DNA of 56,632 nucleotides from Bacteroidales bacterium (GTDB taxonomy: Bacteria > Bacteroidota > Bacteroidia > Bacteroidales > UBA932), in contig JAILLE010000050.1 in NCBI GenBank assembly GCA_024693285.1, positions 1 through 56,632 of the forward strand. The letters run 5' to 3'. Below, one piece after another: positions 39,815 through 48,003 of the stretch. A program made the translations under genes and the position numbers. Below the pieces are notes generated by a model. That model searched no databases, was not told the DNA's origin, and saw only the letters and a program-made list of their open reading frames with translations. Numbering within the stretch: position 1 is the first letter of the stretch; the number at the start of each line of letters is the position of its first letter.

Positions 39815-39830
39815 CCAGCGACTCCGCTGG
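39815..39830 (+). promoter_or_regulatory. Conserved leader hairpin of susC-1
   Basis: CCAGCG-ACTC-CGCTGG, a 6-bp perfect stem 70 bp before the SusC ATG. The copy at 44670-44685 keeps the stem and changes only the loop (GCTC). A smaller stem (AAGGG/CCCCT) precedes it in both leaders. Confidence 0.55.
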
Positions 39831-39899
39831 CCGATATAGATAGTCGAGAATATTCACTATTTATTCATCAAATATTAAGTTTAATTAAGGTTTAAGCTT

Positions 39900-42890
39900 A
39901 TGGGTAAAAAATTATTCTCCATGCTGCTGTGCCTTGTCGCCTACGCGGGCATGGCATTCGCACAGAACGTGACCGTCACAGGTACGGTCACCGAAGCCTC
40001 GAATGGGGCTCCTATTCCCGGAGCGACTGTCATGATCGATGGCACCTTGAACGGTACTTCCACCGACGCCAACGGTAAGTACTCGATCAGTGTGCCCTCA
40101 ATCGGCAAGCTCGTCTTCTCCGTCATCGGCTTTGAGACCCTGACCATTCCCGTGAACGGCAGGACCGTCATCAACGTCGAGCTCGAGGAGGACAAGAATG
40201 TCCTCGAGGACGCCGTCGTCGTCGGTTACGGTTCCGCCAAGAAGCTCGGCTCCCTGGTCGGATCGGTCGCGACGGTCAAGTCCGAGATCCTGAAGAACGC
40301 CCCCTCATCCTCGGCTCTCGACGCCCTGCAGGGTCAGGTGGCTGGTCTGTCAGTCCTCTCGTCCTCCGGTGTCGCCGGTGACAACGCCGTCTCCATGACC
40401 ATCCACGGTGTCGGTTCCCTCGGAGCGAGCTCCACTCCTCTGTACATCATCGACGGTATCCCGTCATCGAGCCGCGCCATCATGGGTATGAACCCTAACG
40501 ACATCAAGAACATCACTGTCATGAAGGACGCCTCCGCGACCTCCATCTACGGTGCCCGTGCGGCTAACGGTGTCGTCTATGTCACGACCAAGTCCGGATC
40601 CTACAACTCGCAGGCGTCCGTCACCGTCCGCTCGCAGTACGGTGTCTCGACCCTCGCCGACATGACCCTCTACAAGAGCATGATGGGCGGCCCCGAGCTG
40701 AAGCAGTTCTGGGTTGACGCAGGTATCCATTCCGCGGAGTGGATCAAGAAGAATTTCACCGACAAGGGATACGACGCTGACACGAAGTGGTATAACTACT
40801 ACCAGCAGTTCAACAACCCCCAGTACCAGAACGACGTCACTATAGAAGGTGGCGGAAGCAAGATCGCCTACATGATCGGCGGCTCCCAGTTCCACCAGAG
40901 GGGCACCTCCATCGGTAACTACTACGACCGCTACACCCTCCGCTCCAACGTCCAGGGTCACCCGAAGGACTGGCTGAAGGTCGGTCTCAACCTCGGTCTC
41001 AACCTCGACAAGAGGCAGCAGAACTCCAACTGGGGAAACTCCAGTAGCACATCCAACTCCACCAGGGGTGGTCTGTCCTTCCTCCTCCTCCCTCTCTATC
41101 CCGCTGTTGACGAGAACGGCAACCTGCCCGCCGAGAGGTTCTCTGACGGACGTCCCGTGCCTCAGTACCAGATGTCCAAGAACCCTGACCGTTACGACCG
41201 CTACGGCGCCAACGGCAACTTCTTCGTGGAGATCGAGCCTGTGAAGAACCTCAAGTTCACCTCAAGGGCCGGTGTCGACGGCTACATCGTTCTCGACAAC
41301 TGGATCAGCTATCCGTCATACTATGCGAACGCTGGAGCTGGAGAAAAAGGCAAGAGCACGGAGTTTGATTATTCCGCGACCATCACCAACACCATCGAGT
41401 ACGCCTTCGACATCAACCCCGAGAACCACGTGTCGATCCTCGTCGGACATGAGGGTATCGCCAACTTCTACGACTACTACTATGCCGACTCGCAAAACCA
41501 GACTGACGACCGTCTGATGAACCTGCAGAACGGTACGCAGGACACCTACGCCATGAGTGAGTCCCACACCGAGAGCAAGTTCCTCTCGTTCTTCGGCCAC
41601 GCCGACTACTCCTTCGCCGACAAGTACATCATCGACGCCACCGTCCGTAACGACGCCTGCTCGAGGTTCGGTAAGGACAACAGGAACGCATGGTTCTGGT
41701 CCGCCGGTGCCATGTGGAAGATCAAGAAGGAAGGGTTCATGAGGGACTCCAAGGCCTTCAACGACCTCAACCTCAAGGTCAGCTACGGTACCCAGGGTAA
41801 CGCCGGTATCGGTGACTACGACGCCCTCGCCAAGGTGGGAACCACCACCTCTTACGCGACCCAGACTTCCAAGGTCGTCTCCAGCCCGAGCAACAACGGG
41901 CTCACATGGGAGAAGCAGGCCTTGCTGAATGTCGCCCTGACCGGACGCGCGTTCAACTTCCTTGACTTCGACATCGCCTTCTACAACAGGCAGACCTCCT
42001 CGATGCTCATGAGCGTCCCTTATCCCTACACCGCCGGATTCTCCAGCCTCACCGACAACGTCGGCGGCTTGAGGAACAGGGGAATTGACGTCACCCTCGG
42101 GTTCGACATCATCCAGGGCAAGGACTACGGCCTCAGGTTCAACACCACCTTCAACTACAACAAGCAGGTCGTCACCGAGCTGTTCGGCGGCAGGGACAGG
42201 TGGGAGATCGCCAACACCGGTATCACCTACAAGGTCGGCCAGCCGGTCTCCTTCTACTATCCTATCTTCGCGGGAATCGATCCTGAGGACGGAGCCCCCA
42301 CATGGTACGTCCCCGGCGATGACATTACCGTGACCACCATGGATCCCAACAGGATCACCAAGTCTTTCAGCAGCGCGGCGCTGACCCAGTGCTCCGGCAA
42401 GGTCCGCTACGCCCCCATCAACGGCGGTTTCGGCCTCTCCGGACGTTACAAGGGACTCTCACTCCAGGCCGACTTCTCGTACGTCCTCGGAAAGACCCTC
42501 ATCTCCAATGACGGTTACTTCTACGCCAACCCGTTCAGCTTCAACACAATGACCACCCACAAGATGGTGGCCGACTTCTGGACCCCGGAGAACACCGACG
42601 CCAAGTGGCCCGCATGGGGCAAGGGATACGTCATGCAGTTCGACTCCCACCTCCTCGAGGACGCGAGCTTCCTCCGTCTGAAGAACCTCCAGGTCGGTTA
42701 CAGCCTGCCGAAGCGCTGGCTTGACTGGACCGGCGGTGTGCTGAGCCGTGTCAGGATCACCTACACTGGACGTAACCTCCTCACCTTCACCAAGTACGAC
42801 GGTATCGATCCCGAGGTCAACTCCAACCTGACCTACGGTAAGGTCGGTAACACCAAGCAGCACCTCGGTGGTATTGAGATCACATTCTAA
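39900..42890 (+). CDS. SusC-family TonB-dependent outer-membrane transporter 1
   Basis: 996-aa outer-membrane transporter. Signal peptide MGKKLFSMLLCLVAYAGMAF ending A-Q; residues about 24-105 are a carboxypeptidase-regulatory-like domain (TVTEASNGAPIPGATVMIDG); then the DAVVVGYG segment and the plug domain (GVGSLGASSTPLYIIDG, IKNITVMKDASATSIYG, AANGVVYVTTKSG), and a beta-barrel ending in GGIEITF. It partners the SusD 18 bp downstream and imports an oligomer, probably a glycan or peptide, with TonB energy. No glycosidase or regulator lies next to it, so the substrate is unknown. The codon choice is strongly C-ending, more so than in susC-2, pointing to high expression. Confidence 0.95.
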   Translation: MGKKLFSMLLCLVAYAGMAFAQNVTVTGTVTEASNGAPIPGATVMIDGTLNGTSTDANGKYSISVPSIGKLVFSVIGFETLTIPVNGRTVINVELEEDKNVLEDAVVVGYGSAKKLGSLVGSVATVKSEILKNAPSSSALDALQGQVAGLSVLSSSGVAGDNAVSMTIHGVGSLGASSTPLYIIDGIPSSSRAIMGMNPNDIKNITVMKDASATSIYGARAANGVVYVTTKSGSYNSQASVTVRSQYGVSTLADMTLYKSMMGGPELKQFWVDAGIHSAEWIKKNFTDKGYDADTKWYNYYQQFNNPQYQNDVTIEGGGSKIAYMIGGSQFHQRGTSIGNYYDRYTLRSNVQGHPKDWLKVGLNLGLNLDKRQQNSNWGNSSSTSNSTRGGLSFLLLPLYPAVDENGNLPAERFSDGRPVPQYQMSKNPDRYDRYGANGNFFVEIEPVKNLKFTSRAGVDGYIVLDNWISYPSYYANAGAGEKGKSTEFDYSATITNTIEYAFDINPENHVSILVGHEGIANFYDYYYADSQNQTDDRLMNLQNGTQDTYAMSESHTESKFLSFFGHADYSFADKYIIDATVRNDACSRFGKDNRNAWFWSAGAMWKIKKEGFMRDSKAFNDLNLKVSYGTQGNAGIGDYDALAKVGTTTSYATQTSKVVSSPSNNGLTWEKQALLNVALTGRAFNFLDFDIAFYNRQTSSMLMSVPYPYTAGFSSLTDNVGGLRNRGIDVTLGFDIIQGKDYGLRFNTTFNYNKQVVTELFGGRDRWEIANTGITYKVGQPVSFYYPIFAGIDPEDGAPTWYVPGDDITVTTMDPNRITKSFSSAALTQCSGKVRYAPINGGFGLSGRYKGLSLQADFSYVLGKTLISNDGYFYANPFSFNTMTTHKMVADFWTPENTDAKWPAWGKGYVMQFDSHLLEDASFLRLKNLQVGYSLPKRWLDWTGGVLSRVRITYTGRNLLTFTKYDGIDPEVNSNLTYGKVGNTKQHLGGIEITF

Positions 42891-42908
42891 TTTTAAATCA
42901 AGAAAGTC

Positions 42909-44399
42909 ATGAAGAAATCATTCATATATATGATAGCCGCTGTGGCGATAGCTTCAGTCCTTTCGTCCTGCGATATGAACCTCAAGCCGACGACCTCCAT
43001 CGCCTATGTCGAGGGTGAGCCTCTCATGATCTCCGCCAGCGACGTGTCCGAGTTCGAGAACGGTATCCTCTCATCCTTCCGCAGCAGGTTTGATGGTGTT
43101 TACTATCAGACTCAGGAGGTCATGGTCGACTACTTCAACGCCTCGGCCGACTACGGCAACAATTATGGCTCCGTCCACAGAATGGACGTCGACTTCACCG
43201 ATGGCGAGTACAACACCCGCGACCACTGGTCAGGGCATTTCGGCGCCATCAAGAACTACAACATCTTCATCGAGAACGCCGACAACGTGGCCGACGACCT
43301 CAAGGAGTACGCCCAGTTCGTCAAGGGTGAGGCGCTCTTCTGCCGCGCCTTCTCTTACCTCCACCTCGCCAGGCACTTCGGAAAGCCCTACGGCAGCTCC
43401 TCCAGCACCGATCTGGCCGTCCCGCTCGTGACCGTGTACGACCAGCTCGACAAGCCCGCCAGGGCCACCGTCGCCGAGGTCTACGCACAGGTGAAGGCCG
43501 ACCTTGACGCCGCCGCCGCCATCCTCGCCGGTGAGACCGGGGAGGCCAGGGCCGACTACCCGACCATCGACGCCGTCAACGCCCTCTACGCCAGGTACTA
43601 CCTTGACATAAAGGACTACGCCAACGCCGCCAGCTATGCCGAGAAGGTCATCAACACCGGAAACTACAAGCTAGCCTCTACGGAGGAGGAGATGGAGGCC
43701 GAGTACACCAACGACGAGGGCGAGGAGCCTATTATGCAGATGTTCGCCTCCAAGTCCGAGGGCTACGGCACCAACGACATCTACACCCTGACCAACAACG
43801 CCACTGACAAGGGTCTTAACCTCCGCGCGTACTACTTCCCTACCAAGAAACTGGTCGAGGCCTATGAGCCTGATGACCTCCGCTTCAAGCAGTGGTTCAC
43901 CAACGAGATCCCCAACTTCGTGTCCGGATCCTACCACGAGGGCGAGTTCTACTCCTTCGTCAAGTACTACAACAACCCGGCCCTCAACTCCGGTAACGTT
44001 CCCCAGGCGCGCCACGCCAGGAAGCCCATCAAGATCAGCGAGATGTACCTGATCGCCGCCGAGGCCTATGCCCAGGCAGGCAACTCAGCCAAGGCCAAGG
44101 AGGTCCTCAACGCCCTCCAGACCGCGAGGCACGCCACACTGACCGAGGGCACGATGGACGCCGTGAAGAACGAGTGGTTCAGGGAGACCGTCGGTGAGGG
44201 ACTGCGCCTCAACTGCCTCAAGCGCTGGGGTGACGGCATGGCCGCCAGGACTCCTCAGGACGGGGCCGCTCTCCTCATCATGACAGGAGCGGGCTACGAG
44301 CAGAGGACTATCCCCGCGGGGTTCGCCAAGCTCACCTGGCCTGTGCCCACCTATGAGCTGCAGGTCAACCCGAACCTGGTCCAGAACGAGGGATTCTAG
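42909..44399 (+). CDS. SusD/RagB-family surface lipoprotein 1
   Basis: 496-aa substrate-binding lipoprotein that caps SusC. Signal peptide ends ASVLSSC (lipobox). The helical TPR-like core is visible: FVKGEALFCRAFSYLHLARHFGKPY, KPARATVAEVYAQVKADLDAA, AVNALYARYYLDIKDYANAASYAEKVI, EMYLIAAEAYAQAGNSAKAKEVLN and the closing EGLRLNCLKRWGD (the conserved E-R-W segment). Length is normal. It carries the same C-ending codon bias as susC-1 and is followed by a strong terminator, so susC-1/susD-1 form one unit. Confidence 0.95.
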   Translation: MKKSFIYMIAAVAIASVLSSCDMNLKPTTSIAYVEGEPLMISASDVSEFENGILSSFRSRFDGVYYQTQEVMVDYFNASADYGNNYGSVHRMDVDFTDGEYNTRDHWSGHFGAIKNYNIFIENADNVADDLKEYAQFVKGEALFCRAFSYLHLARHFGKPYGSSSSTDLAVPLVTVYDQLDKPARATVAEVYAQVKADLDAAAAILAGETGEARADYPTIDAVNALYARYYLDIKDYANAASYAEKVINTGNYKLASTEEEMEAEYTNDEGEEPIMQMFASKSEGYGTNDIYTLTNNATDKGLNLRAYYFPTKKLVEAYEPDDLRFKQWFTNEIPNFVSGSYHEGEFYSFVKYYNNPALNSGNVPQARHARKPIKISEMYLIAAEAYAQAGNSAKAKEVLNALQTARHATLTEGTMDAVKNEWFRETVGEGLRLNCLKRWGDGMAARTPQDGAALLIMTGAGYEQRTIPAGFAKLTWPVPTYELQVNPNLVQNEGF

Positions 44400-44417
44400 T
44401 CTTACTCAAACAGCATG

Positions 44418-44454
44418 AAAAAGAGGGTGACCGGATGGTCACCCTCTTTTTTTT
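44418..44454 (+). terminator. Rho-independent terminator after susD-1
   Basis: 12-bp perfect stem AAGAGGGTGACC/GGTCACCCTCTT (44421-44432, 44437-44448) with a GGAT loop, A-tract before and eight Ts at the end. It separates the two SusC/SusD pairs transcriptionally. Confidence 0.93.
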
Positions 44455-44589
44455 GATGTTTCATTTTTTAATGAAAAAAACGGCTATTCTAACATATTTG
44501 TAAGTTGCATTATTAAACAAATGTAAATACATGATTAATAAAACGTTATAAACCCGCTAATGCTCTATTTTGGCGACAAATAAGGGGAA

Positions 44590-44620
44590 TTGCATAATTA
44601 TATATTTATTATTTTATTTG
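44590..44620 (+). promoter_or_regulatory. Candidate promoter of susC-2
   Basis: TTGC (44590-44593), 19-nt spacer, TTTATTTG (44613-44620), identical in layout to the susC-1 promoter. Confidence 0.55.
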
Positions 44621-44669
44621 CATGTCGGTTTTTGCGCTTTATGTCCTGGTAAGGGCTAATTATCCCCTT

Positions 44670-44685
44670 CCAGCGGCTCCGCTGG
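44670..44685 (+). promoter_or_regulatory. Conserved leader hairpin of susC-2
   Basis: CCAGCG-GCTC-CGCTGG; same stem as 39815-39830 with a changed loop base, 69 bp before the ATG. Confidence 0.55.
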
Positions 44686-44753
44686 CCGATATAGATAGTC
44701 GAGGATATTCACTATTTATTCATTTATATTAAGTTTAATTAAGGTTTAAGCTT

Positions 44754-47700
44754 ATGGGTAAAAAATTATTCTCAATGCTGCTATGCTTCTGCGCTTGCGC
44801 AGGCATGGCATTCGCGCAGACTATGACCGTCACAGGTACGGTCACATCTGCTGAGGACGGGCTTCCCGTGATCGGAGCGTCCGTCTTTGTGCAGGGAACC
44901 ACAAACGGTGCCGTCACTGACGCCTCTGGTCAATACACCCTGCGCAACGTACCCGCTAATGGCACGCTTGTGTTCTCGTGCATCGGCTTCACCAATCAGA
45001 CGAAAGCCGCTGCCCAGACAGTCAACGTCGTGCTTGCTCCCGATTCCGAGCTTTTGGACCAGGTCGTCGTGACGGCTCAGGGTCTGACCAGGAAGCAGAA
45101 GGCCATCGGTTACTCAGCCCAGACGATGAGCCAAGAGGAGCTCACCACAACCCGCAGCTACTCGCTCGGAAACTCTCTTGCCGGAAAGGTGGCTGGAGCC
45201 CAGTTCCACGGATCATCCGGAGCAACCTTCAGCGAGGGTAGCATAGTCCTTCGTGGACCGACATCCTATACCAATGCTGTCGGTAGCGAACCTATCTACG
45301 TTATCGACGGAACAATCACTTCAGCTGGTGCCGTGAATATGGATGATGTGGAGAGCATCAATGTCTTGAAGGGACCTGCCGCAACGGCGCTTTATGGTTC
45401 CAGAGGCGCGAACGGTGCCGTGATTGTCACCACCAAGAAAGCGCAGGAAGGCCACAGCTATGTCGAGTTCTCTCACACCACGGCCGCTGAGGTGTACTAC
45501 AATCATGTGCAGTTCCAGAAAATGTTCGGAGGTGGTAGCGCCGCCAGCGATGGAGCAACATCACTATACGCCGACGCTGGAGGAGATGTCGATGTCCTCG
45601 ACGCCAAATACCTTTTCGAGCAGAATGGTTGGGGACTTGGGGATGGCACATATATTATGGACTATCTCCACGATGAGAACTGGGGACCTCGTTTCGATGA
45701 CAAAACCCTTGTCCGTACGGCTCTCTCATGGGATCCTACCTCACCACACTATCAAGAGACCGACACCTGGAGCTACCGCATGGATCTTCGCGATCTCACC
45801 CGCGTGGCCTGGACTAACAATACCACCATCGCTTTCACAAAGGCCGTCAAGGGAATGAACACCCGTGTGTCCTTCAGCAACGTGGACCGTCCTGGTATCT
45901 TTGAGAACTCCAAGGCTATCCGCAGGTCATTCAGTATCTCTTCGCAGATTAAACCCAACAGCTGGCTTAATGCCGACCTCAGCTACCGTATGCGTTTCCG
46001 CAGGAACGATAACGCCGAAGCGGAGGGCTACTCCGCTGACGGTAACTATGTCTGCGACTTCATCCAGTGGGGACAGACCAATGTCAACATTGCCGATCTG
46101 AAGGATTGGCAGCGTCCCGATGGTGGCTGGAGAACTTGGAACATCATATCTCCGGATGACCTTTCCGCCAATTTCCACGACAACCCCTTCGCCGTGATGC
46201 ACAACTACAATCGCCGATCCGAGACTCAGTACCATATGCTCGCCGGTGATATTTACGCCACCCTGCCCTGGAACTTCAAGCTCGGAGCTCGCATCAACAA
46301 CATGTTGAGTGGCAACCGCTATGAACGCAAAATCGGTGCAGGGTCTGTTTCCGATGGCCTCGTTCCCGGTTTTAGGACATATTTCAGCCAGACCAACGAC
46401 ATCACCGCACAGGGCTATCTGACATGGGCCAACCAGTACGTCGAAAATCGTCTCTCCATCGAGGCCGCCGCCTTTGCCGAGATCCGCAGGTACGACTACT
46501 ACTACCTCAACAGCAGCACCAACGGCGGACTCTCCGTCGATGGTCTCTACAACCTGAGCGCTTCCGCCAGCACCTACAGCACGAACAACGAGGAGACCCA
46601 CTACAAGACCCGCTCGTTCTTTGGCAACGCCACTATAGGTTGGGATGATCTCGTCTATGTTGACGGTTCGATCCGATACGACCTCGATTCCCGTCTGCCT
46701 GTCGACAACAACGGATTCCTCTACGGAGGTGCCTCCCTGTCCTTCATGGCCAGCAAACTCATCAAAGCCCCTTGGCTCGACTTCTGGAAGATCAGGGGCT
46801 CCATCGCTCAGGTTGGATCGACCATAGGCGCTTACAATGTTCTTCCTACCTACACGATTGGAACCAAGTTCCACGGGTTGACAACACTCTCTGAGCCCAC
46901 TAGCCAGGTTAACCAGCACATCAAGCCCACCATTTCCACCTCCTATGAGGTAGGAACAGAGTTCAAGATGTTCAAGAATCGTTTCTGGGGTGACATCAAC
47001 CTTTACCAGAAGAACACCAAGAACGATATCATCTCTGCGACTGTCCTTCCTCAGTCAGGTTATTCATCCAAGAAGATTAATGCCGGTCTCGTGACTAACA
47101 AGGGAATCGAGGTTCTCGTCGGAGCCGCTCCGATCCGCAACAGGAATTGGGAGTGGAATTTCAGCGCCAATATCTCCAAGAACGTCAACACTCTTGTGGA
47201 GCTCAATCCTGAGAATCCTGACCAGAAATCTGTCGACCTCGCAGGTAATTCCTTCTACTTTTATTGGTATTGCCAGTCAAAAGTCGGCGAGCCTATCGGA
47301 GCCATCGCGACCAACGCCCGTTGGAAGAGGGACGAGAACGGCCAGCTGATTCTTAGGAATGGCACAACTGCCTCCGGTGATGTTCGTCCCACCTTCGAGA
47401 CGAACGAGCAGAAAGTTGTCGGTAACATCCAGCCGGACTTCACAGGCGGTTTCAATACCAGCCTTAGGTTCAAGAACCTCACCTTCAGTGCCGCTCTTGA
47501 TTATGTGATCGGCGGCCAGATCGTGTCTTGGACCAACATGTGGGGTGAGGGATCCGGTCTGCTCGCGAGTACCGCCGCCAACAACGACAGAGGTGTTTGC
47601 GTCCGTGAGCCTGTCCAAAAGGGTGGTGGTTACCACCTCACCGGTGTGGACGCCGACGGCAATCCTAAGGACGGTTACATTGAGGCTTGGTACTACAACT

Positions 47701-47984
47701 ATTACAGGTATGTTTATGACCAGGATTCCACTATCTACGACCGTACATACTTCAAGCTCCGTGAACTTGCGCTTCGTTACGATCTTCCCAAGACCTTGCT
47801 CAACAAGTTCAACGGCATCTCCAAGGCCAGCGTGGCATTTGTCGCCACAAATCCTTGGTTGATCTACTCAGCTGTTCCTAATATCGATCCCTCCGAAGCC
47901 GGTGGTGCCTATGGCTCTTTTATTGAGGATGGCCAGGCTCTCTCCACCCGTACCTTCGGTGTCACTGTCAATCTCACATTCTAA
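44754..47984 (+). CDS. SusC-family TonB-dependent outer-membrane transporter 2
   Basis: 1076-aa outer-membrane transporter. It shares its signal peptide with susC-1 (MGKKLFSMLLC) but diverges after about residue 30. Regulatory-like domain (TVTSAEDGLPVIGASVFVQG), LDQVVVTAQG segment, plug (EPIYVIDGTITSAGAVNMDDVESINVLKGPAATALYGSR as separate family blocks) and a barrel ending FGVTVNLTF. About 80 residues longer than susC-1 and less codon-biased. It pairs with the PF12771-like SusD 19 bp downstream, a pairing often tied to non-starch or peptide substrates; the real cargo is unknown. Confidence 0.95.
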   Translation: MGKKLFSMLLCFCACAGMAFAQTMTVTGTVTSAEDGLPVIGASVFVQGTTNGAVTDASGQYTLRNVPANGTLVFSCIGFTNQTKAAAQTVNVVLAPDSELLDQVVVTAQGLTRKQKAIGYSAQTMSQEELTTTRSYSLGNSLAGKVAGAQFHGSSGATFSEGSIVLRGPTSYTNAVGSEPIYVIDGTITSAGAVNMDDVESINVLKGPAATALYGSRGANGAVIVTTKKAQEGHSYVEFSHTTAAEVYYNHVQFQKMFGGGSAASDGATSLYADAGGDVDVLDAKYLFEQNGWGLGDGTYIMDYLHDENWGPRFDDKTLVRTALSWDPTSPHYQETDTWSYRMDLRDLTRVAWTNNTTIAFTKAVKGMNTRVSFSNVDRPGIFENSKAIRRSFSISSQIKPNSWLNADLSYRMRFRRNDNAEAEGYSADGNYVCDFIQWGQTNVNIADLKDWQRPDGGWRTWNIISPDDLSANFHDNPFAVMHNYNRRSETQYHMLAGDIYATLPWNFKLGARINNMLSGNRYERKIGAGSVSDGLVPGFRTYFSQTNDITAQGYLTWANQYVENRLSIEAAAFAEIRRYDYYYLNSSTNGGLSVDGLYNLSASASTYSTNNEETHYKTRSFFGNATIGWDDLVYVDGSIRYDLDSRLPVDNNGFLYGGASLSFMASKLIKAPWLDFWKIRGSIAQVGSTIGAYNVLPTYTIGTKFHGLTTLSEPTSQVNQHIKPTISTSYEVGTEFKMFKNRFWGDINLYQKNTKNDIISATVLPQSGYSSKKINAGLVTNKGIEVLVGAAPIRNRNWEWNFSANISKNVNTLVELNPENPDQKSVDLAGNSFYFYWYCQSKVGEPIGAIATNARWKRDENGQLILRNGTTASGDVRPTFETNEQKVVGNIQPDFTGGFNTSLRFKNLTFSAALDYVIGGQIVSWTNMWGEGSGLLASTAANNDRGVCVREPVQKGGGYHLTGVDADGNPKDGYIEAWYYNYYRYVYDQDSTIYDRTYFKLRELALRYDLPKTLLNKFNGISKASVAFVATNPWLIYSAVPNIDPSEAGGAYGSFIEDGQALSTRTFGVTVNLTF

Positions 47985-48003
47985 AGCATAGGAGGAAGAT
48001 ATC

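Larger units (their letters stand above)
39652..39991 (+). repeat. ~340-bp direct repeat A (promoter, leader and signal peptide of susC-1)
   Basis: Strongly similar (roughly 80-85% by eye, small gaps) to 44507-44845. It covers GCATTATTAAAC, AATAAAACGTTATAAA, the promoter, a leader with two hairpins, and the first about 30 codons of SusC. The rest of the gap 39543-39651 is A/T-rich with no recognised element apart from another TTATTAAACAAA. Confidence 0.88.
44507..44845 (+). repeat. ~340-bp direct repeat B (promoter, leader and signal peptide of susC-2)
   Basis: Second copy of 39652-39991. The leader stems, AACGTT core, promoter boxes and the segment from GAATATTCACTATTTATTCAT-like sequence to the ATG and first codons (MGKKLFSMLLC) are kept. 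The gap 44400-44753 holds only this repeat and the terminator. Confidence 0.88.

Noticed and set aside
39652..44845. Invertible promoter switch for the SusC genes
   Set aside because: The two repeats are in the same orientation, so recombination would delete rather than invert; no inverted repeats flank a promoter.
45927..46919. 330-codon minus-strand frame inside susC-2
   Set aside because: Shadow of a certain SusC gene; no signal peptide, family motif or start context.
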